From Bacillota bacterium (GTDB lineage: Bacteria > Bacillota > UBA4882 > UBA8346), in contig JAEVYU010000012.1 of assembly GCA_023392595.1 (NCBI GenBank), positions 1 through 64,000 on the forward strand: a stretch of DNA of 64,000 bases, written 5' to 3'. Within the stretch, counting starts at the first letter, position 1; the number at the start of each line of letters is the position of its first letter. Shown here piece by piece: positions 60,454-64,000 of the stretch. Position numbers and translations under genes: made by a program. Below the pieces are notes generated by a model. That model saw only the letters and a program-made list of their open reading frames with translations, had not been told where the DNA came from and made no database searches.

Positions 60454-60720
60454 TCAGGCGGATAATTCCAATACCACCCCGATATTTGCTGCGGTGGGTG
60501 AAATGATAAACGAATAAACTTTTTTCAAAAACGCGCTTGCGAAAGACCGCCGGAACCGGTTCTTCCTTTTAACTGACCTTGTCCTTCTCGGTGCCGTTTT
60601 AGCGGCTTTGCCCACCGCACACTCGCCTTTCCTGAACCCAAACTCAGGCCAGGTCTCTTGGACGAAATCCATGCGAACAATCTGTCTGGCGTCGCCGCAT
60701 AAACCCTCCAGCTGGACCAT
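60454..60720 (-). CDS. Doubtful ORF, 88 aa
   Basis: ATG preceded by GAGGCGGAAAATACC, a fair ribosome binding site. Arg/Lys-rich middle (KTAPRRTRSVKRKNRFRR) and mixed ends; no family recognised. An overlapping frame on the same strand (60525-60764) is equally long, which weakens the case. Could be a decayed gene. Confidence 0.25.
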   Translation of the reverse strand: MVQLEGLCGDARQIVRMDFVQETWPEFGFRKGECAVGKAAKTAPRRTRSVKRKNRFRRSFASAFLKKVYSFIISPTAANIGVVLELSA

Positions 60721-60747
60721 GGTATTTTCCGCCTCACTCGTCGCTTC

Positions 60748-60924
60748 CTAACGCGCATATGCATATGCGCGCCTACGCCGCTTTAAGGGCATTGCGCTTG
60801 TCATCCAGTCCCACCGCTTTTTCGTATAGGGCGGTGATCCCGGATTGTTATTGATATACCGGCCAAATACGCCCCAAAATACGGCGACTCCAAATGCGAC
60901 CATCCAAAATTGATCATGCCCCAT
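60748..60924 (-). CDS. Possible 58-aa single-pass membrane peptide
   Basis: Frame from ATG 60924: one hydrophobic helix at residues 6-20 (FWMVAFGVAVFWGVF), a polar loop with NNNPGSPPYTKKRWDW, and a tail whose last codons (RRRRAYAYAR) come from a 20-bp palindrome. The ribosome binding site is weak. Amino-acid composition looks coding, but the ending suggests the natural C terminus was replaced. Confidence 0.35.
   Translation of the reverse strand: MGHDQFWMVAFGVAVFWGVFGRYINNNPGSPPYTKKRWDWMTSAMPLKRRRRAYAYAR
60752..60771. repeat. Perfect 20-bp palindrome
   Basis: CGCGCATATG joined to CATATGCGCG with no loop. Could be a protein-binding site or cruciform; not associated with a promoter I can see. 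Confidence 0.6.
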
Positions 60925-60929
60925 ACCCT

Positions 60930-61397
60930 ATGAACTTTTTCTTTCATTAATGATCTTTTTTTTTATGGAAATGATCCTTTTCTTTCGAAAAAAAACCTTT
61001 TTCCCGTTCATTCAATCGTTTGAATGGCGGAAAGGATCAATTTTGTCGTCCGGAGGACCGAGGGGGTCACCCAAAGGATCATTTCCGTAACCGAATCGAT
61101 CCGTTCTTCCCATAAAAAGTCCTTTTTGTCCTTCAAAAGACCGATCCGACTCCAAAAAAGATCCTTTTCCCCCTCCGATCGATCCCTTTCTCTCCAAAAA
61201 GGATCATTTCCGTGACAAAAATGATCCTTTCTCCCGTTGAAAGCATCCTTTCCGTCGCCAAAATGATCATTTCCGTAACGGAAAGAATCGCTTGACTCAT
61301 TCAAAGGATGCTTCCCGCGGTAAAAATGATTCTTTCTGCGAAAGAAAGCATCGATCCTTTCACCAAAACCATTCTTTCCGTGACCCAAAACAGGCAT
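60930..61397 (-). repeat. Degenerate 21-bp tandem array (heptad F-x-x-G-K-D-H in minus frame)
   Basis: About 22 units of 21 bp. On the minus strand the consensus is TTT NNN NNN GGN AAG GAT CAT; marker GATC/ATCC blocks fall at 61159, 61180, 61201, 61222, 61243 and 61264. Translated, it gives heptads such as FGDGKDA, FNGRKDH, FCHGNDP and, in a shifted frame, FGYGNDP and FSKEKDH. A one-base phase slip near 61090-61110 and stop codons near 60950 break any single frame. A 390-bp stretch (61008-61397) is open, but has no start signal. Confidence 0.75.
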
Positions 61398-61472
61398 TTT
61401 TTTCTCGCAGGGGCCCCGTCGCCACTGGTGAGGCAGGTACAGCGGTTTTCACCAACAATGTTTTTCTCTTTT

Positions 61473-61500
61473 CTCTACGTCTCCGCGCCTTGGCGGGAGA
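61473..61500. repeat. CTCTGCGCCTCCGCGCC-type short repeat, copy 1
   Basis: CTCTACGTCTCCGCGCCTTG followed by GCGGGAGA. Similar to the arms at 63024-63050 and 63166-63192. Short dispersed repeat. Confidence 0.5.
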
Positions 61501-61552
61501 TTCGATCTTTTAGGCTTCGAAGTACTTTCTAGGAAGTCCCTACCAAATTTCA

Positions 61553-61582
61553 TTGTCCGCTTTACCAGTAAACTGGTATAAT
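61553..61582 (+). promoter_or_regulatory. GH1 promoter with embedded palindromic operator
   Basis: TTGTCC (61553-61558) and TATAAT (61577-61582) with an 18-bp spacer. Within it lies the perfect palindrome TACCAGT-AA-ACTGGTA (61563-61578), which overlaps the -10. Such TACCAGT/ACTGGTA sites are typical of sugar-responsive repressors of the GntR/HutC or LacI type. No candidate repressor gene is adjacent. Confidence 0.75.
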
Positions 61583-61615
61583 TAAATAAGAACAATCGAG
61601 TGAAAGGTGGGGAAA

Positions 61616-62920
61616 ATGGATCCTCTGCAATTTTCGAAGAATTTTCTGATGGGCAGCGCAACTTCGGCAACCCAGATCGAAGGCGGCGATCAAAACAACT
61701 CATGGTACCGTTGGTGCCGGGAACCCGGCCATATCCGCGATGGATCAAGCTGCATCCGCGCCGATGACCATTGGAACCGCTATCAGGAAGACATTCTTCT
61801 CATGAAAGAACTTCACCCCGATATTTACCGGATGGGAATTGAATGGAGCCGGATTGAACCGGAACAGGGAAAATTCTCTCAAGCTGCGATCCGGCATTAT
61901 AGAGATGAGATTTCCTTGTTATTACAAAATAATATCAAACCCCTGGTAACCCTGCACCATTTTACCAATCCCCTGTGGTTCGAAGATTCAGGGGGATGGG
62001 AAAGTCCTAACGCCGCAGGCGCATTTACCCGTTTTACCCGTTTTGTTGTGAATGAACTTGGGGATTTGGTCAATGAGTGGGTTACCATCAATGAACCGAA
62101 TGTTTTTTTAATTCATGGTTATGAACGGGGAATATGGCCGCCGGGCAAAAAAAATATATTCGCCATGTTTACAGCTTTTCGGAATATTATCTTAGCCCAT
62201 GTTCAGAGTTACCGGGAAATCCACCGGATACGGGCTGAGCGAAATTTCCCAGGCAAAACCCTGGTTGGTGCGGCTTACCACTTGCGAATTTTCGATCCCC
62301 TCCATGACAAACTTCGGAATGGGATACCGGCAAGGCTAATCCAATACTTATCTCAAGATTTATTTTTAGAAGGAATGAGCTACGGAAAATTCAGTTTCCC
62401 CTTGGGTTTGGGAAACTATCCCCTTGGCAAGGGTAAATATTACGATTTTTTGGGCATCAATTACTATACCCGGGATATCGTCAACTTGGCCTTTGAACCC
62501 GCCAACATGTTCGGCAGGTTAACCGTGAAGAAAGACGCACCTTGTAACGATTTAGGATGGGAGATTTATCCGGAAGGCCTATATAGGCTCTGCAAAACGG
62601 TTTATCAGAAATATCAGGCGCCTATTTTCATCACCGAAAACGGCATTTGCGACGCTGATGATTCTCAGAGGGCCAAGTTCATTTACGACCATCTGCAACA
62701 AGTATCCCTCCTCCATCAAGAGGGAATCCCGGTGGAACGTTATTACCACTGGAGTCTGATTGATAATTTCGAATGGGCCGAAGGGGAAAGCGGGCGGTTT
62801 GGCTTGGTGGCCAATGATTTTGAAACCCAACAAAGGACCATCCGCAAAAGCGGAAGGTTCTACGGGGAAATCTGTTTAAAGAAGGCTGTAACGGAAGAGC
62901 TGATCGACAAATATTTATAA
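61616..62920 (+). CDS. Glycoside hydrolase family 1 beta-glycosidase, 434 aa
   Basis: Cleaves beta-glucosides or 6-phospho-beta-glucosides in the cytoplasm. FLMGSATSATQIEGG at the N terminus; acid/base Glu in WVTINEPNVF near residue 157; nucleophile Glu in PIFITENGICDAD near 340; WSLIDNFEWAEGESGRFGLV near 380. Start at 61616 behind AAAGGTGGGG. Single gene with its own operator. Phosphate-binding residues of 6-phospho enzymes cannot be judged by eye, so the choice between the two substrates is open. Confidence 0.93.
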   Translation: MDPLQFSKNFLMGSATSATQIEGGDQNNSWYRWCREPGHIRDGSSCIRADDHWNRYQEDILLMKELHPDIYRMGIEWSRIEPEQGKFSQAAIRHYRDEISLLLQNNIKPLVTLHHFTNPLWFEDSGGWESPNAAGAFTRFTRFVVNELGDLVNEWVTINEPNVFLIHGYERGIWPPGKKNIFAMFTAFRNIILAHVQSYREIHRIRAERNFPGKTLVGAAYHLRIFDPLHDKLRNGIPARLIQYLSQDLFLEGMSYGKFSFPLGLGNYPLGKGKYYDFLGINYYTRDIVNLAFEPANMFGRLTVKKDAPCNDLGWEIYPEGLYRLCKTVYQKYQAPIFITENGICDADDSQRAKFIYDHLQQVSLLHQEGIPVERYYHWSLIDNFEWAEGESGRFGLVANDFETQQRTIRKSGRFYGEICLKKAVTEELIDKYL

Positions 62921-63296
62921 GTTTTTGGCCTTTAGCTTTACGTAACCTACTCTCAACCAATAACAAATAACTAATCATGGTTAAGATAATCAGCTTGGTT
63001 CCAACTCAAGCCGCCTATTTATTCTCGCGCAGAGGCGCCAAGGCGCAGAGTGCGAGATGCGCTTTGCAAGATATTTTTTAGTAATTTGTGATATATCGGT
63101 TGGCAACTCATGAAAAAGATATGTTTAAGCCAGAAAACGTGGTCTCAAAGCATAATTAGTCATTTCTCTGCGCCTCCGCGCCTCTGCGCGAGATATTCTT
63201 TTGATTTTTAAACAATAGCTAGCTGATAGATCAGTACATCCAAATAATCTGCTGAATTAACTTTATAATCAGATAACTAATTACCAATAATCTCCT
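62921..63296. repeat. Intergenic region with a 27-bp inverted repeat
   Basis: CTCGCGCAGAGGCGCC... (63024-63050) and its near-perfect inverse ...GGCGCCTCTGCGCGAG-like arm (63166-63192) lie about 115 bp apart and differ at about two positions. Between them is AT-rich sequence with no gene. A related sequence is at 61473-61500. No supported gene in the stretch. Confidence 0.65.
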
Positions 63297-63989
63297 TTAC
63301 CCCAGCCAGCGGATGAAGACCGGAGCTAAAAAAACCGTAAGCAACCCGGCAATTCCGATGGTGAGACCGCTCATGGCCCCCTCGGTTTCACCAAGCTCCA
63401 ATGCCTTGGTAGTCCCAATGGCATGGGAAGAAGCGCCAATCGAAATACCAACCGCCACTTTATCCCGGATATGAAAAACCTTGCAAACGATCGGCGCCAA
63501 AACAGCTCCCGCGATACCGGTAATTACGATTGCGGCCACCGTGACAGCAGGTATGCCGCCAATTTCTTTGGAAACTTCGATGCCGATCGGTGTGGTCACC
63601 GATTTGGGAACCAGCGAAGCGCACAAAGTCTCCTGAAGTTTGAACAACTTTGAAAATCCGATAATGCTGGTGATAGCGGTGAGGCATCCGACGAAGATCC
63701 CTACCAAAGCCGGAAGCAAATTGGCTTTTAACAATTTAAACTGTTTATAGATGGGTACGGCCAAGATCACCGTAGCCGGGCCCAAAAAGAAAGAAATGAT
63801 GTCTCCGCCGATGTTATAAGACTGTAAACTGATATGGAATCCCTTTAAAAAACAAATTACCAGCAAAATGCTGATCAGGAAGGCGTTGCATAGGGCCAAC
63901 TTGGTCTTCCGGTTCATCAGGATACCGGCTTCAAAAGCTACGATTGACAACAAAATGCCGAATAACGGAGTTTTCAAGAATTCCTTCAC
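63297..63989 (-). CDS. lrgB: LrgB/CidB-family membrane protein, 230 aa
   Basis: Six or more hydrophobic segments. LFGILLSIVAFEAGILMNRK at the N terminus, FFLGPATVILAVPIYKQF near residue 68, LCASLVPKSVTTPIGIEVSK near 122 and ISIGASSHAIGTTKALELGE near 183 are family signatures. Works with LrgA/CidA in autolysis control or glycolate/pyruvate transport. GTG start with AAAGAAA upstream, close to the window end; lrgA is expected just outside. Confidence 0.9.
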   Translation of the reverse strand: MKEFLKTPLFGILLSIVAFEAGILMNRKTKLALCNAFLISILLVICFLKGFHISLQSYNIGGDIISFFLGPATVILAVPIYKQFKLLKANLLPALVGIFVGCLTAITSIIGFSKLFKLQETLCASLVPKSVTTPIGIEVSKEIGGIPAVTVAAIVITGIAGAVLAPIVCKVFHIRDKVAVGISIGASSHAIGTTKALELGETEGAMSGLTIGIAGLLTVFLAPVFIRWLG

Positions 63990-64000
63990 TTTCTTTTACC

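Larger units (their letters stand above)
60357..61615. other. 1.26-kb region upstream of the GH1 gene: weak small ORFs, palindrome, tandem array
   Basis: No strong protein gene. In order from the left: possible 88-aa frame (60454-60720), perfect 20-bp palindrome (60752-60771), possible 58-aa membrane peptide (60748-60924), degenerate 21-bp tandem array (about 60930-61397), a CTCTACGTCTCCGCGCC repeat (about 61473-61500) and the GH1 promoter. Confidence 0.6.

Noticed and set aside
60525..60764. 79-aa minus-strand frame
   Set aside because: Overlaps the slightly better supported 88-aa frame, begins inside the palindrome and has no recognised domain.
61008..61397. A functional 129-aa heptad-repeat protein
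   Set aside because: No ribosome binding site, pattern shifts frame inside the array, and the open frame follows from a 21-bp period. Kept as a repeat rather than a CDS.

Overview
The window looks like a chromosomal segment of a spore-forming Bacillota (Firmicutes) with a saccharolytic lifestyle. The evidence is the gene order at 29.3-37.9 kb: dnaX, ebfC, recR, a DUF2508 gene, bofA, csfB/gin, a yaaO-like gene, tmk, yaaQ, yaaR, holB and yaaT/ricT. This closely follows the Bacillus subtilis order and includes two sporulation regulators (Gin and BofA). Most genes have AGGAGG-type ribosome binding sites and several start with GTG or TTG. I cannot name a genus.

Layout. 0-3.1 kb: one orphan gene inside a cluster of modular hairpin-rich repeats (five related copies). 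3.1-10.5 kb: a minus-strand uronic-sugar operon (GntR regulator, CUT1 ABC binding protein and two permeases, NanA/DapA-type aldolase, GH88 unsaturated glucuronyl hydrolase, cupin, D-lyxose isomerase) read from one promoter with two palindromic operators. 10.5-20 kb: a ribose-type (CUT2) ABC system with an FGGY kinase and class II aldolase, divergent from an RpiR-type regulator and a second FGGY kinase. 20-28.7 kb: a mixed region with an amidohydrolase, a secreted CBM2-polysaccharide deacetylase, an SNase-like protein, a hemerythrin, several very small genes and a purple-acid-phosphatase-like enzyme. 28.8-29.3 kb: tRNA-Met, a broken tRNA-Lys with an inserted hairpin, and an intact tRNA-Lys. 29.3-37.9 kb: the conserved replication/sporulation block. 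38-42.4 kb: LysM remnant, DMT permease, alanine dehydrogenase with an Lrp regulator, PHP phosphoesterase, TauE-like permease. 42.5-55.2 kb: a plus-strand pectin/galactoside locus (YesM/YesN two-component pair, lipoprotein binding protein, second binding protein, two permeases, GH36 alpha-galactosidase, pectinesterase, TIM-barrel isomerase). 55.3-64 kb: MATE transporter, an unassigned TIM-barrel protein, AraC regulator, acyl-CoA thioesterase, a 21-bp degenerate tandem array, a GH1 beta-glycosidase with its own operator, and LrgB.

How the genes work together. The sugar loci point to growth on plant cell-wall polysaccharides, especially pectin and uronate-containing oligosaccharides: pectin demethylation, uptake of galactosides and unsaturated uronides, hydrolysis inside the cell, then isomerase, kinase and aldolase steps. 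Neither CUT1 operon carries its own ATPase, so a shared MsmK/MalK-type ATPase elsewhere is implied.

The most unusual material is not protein coding: the hairpin mosaic at 1-3.1 kb with compensatory stem changes, the 21-bp heptad-coding array at about 60.93-61.40 kb, a three-copy MITE-like family, a stem-loop directly after the binding-protein gene in all three ABC operons, and the tRNA-Lys pseudogene with an added hairpin. I found no CRISPR array, prophage, intact transposase or rRNA gene.
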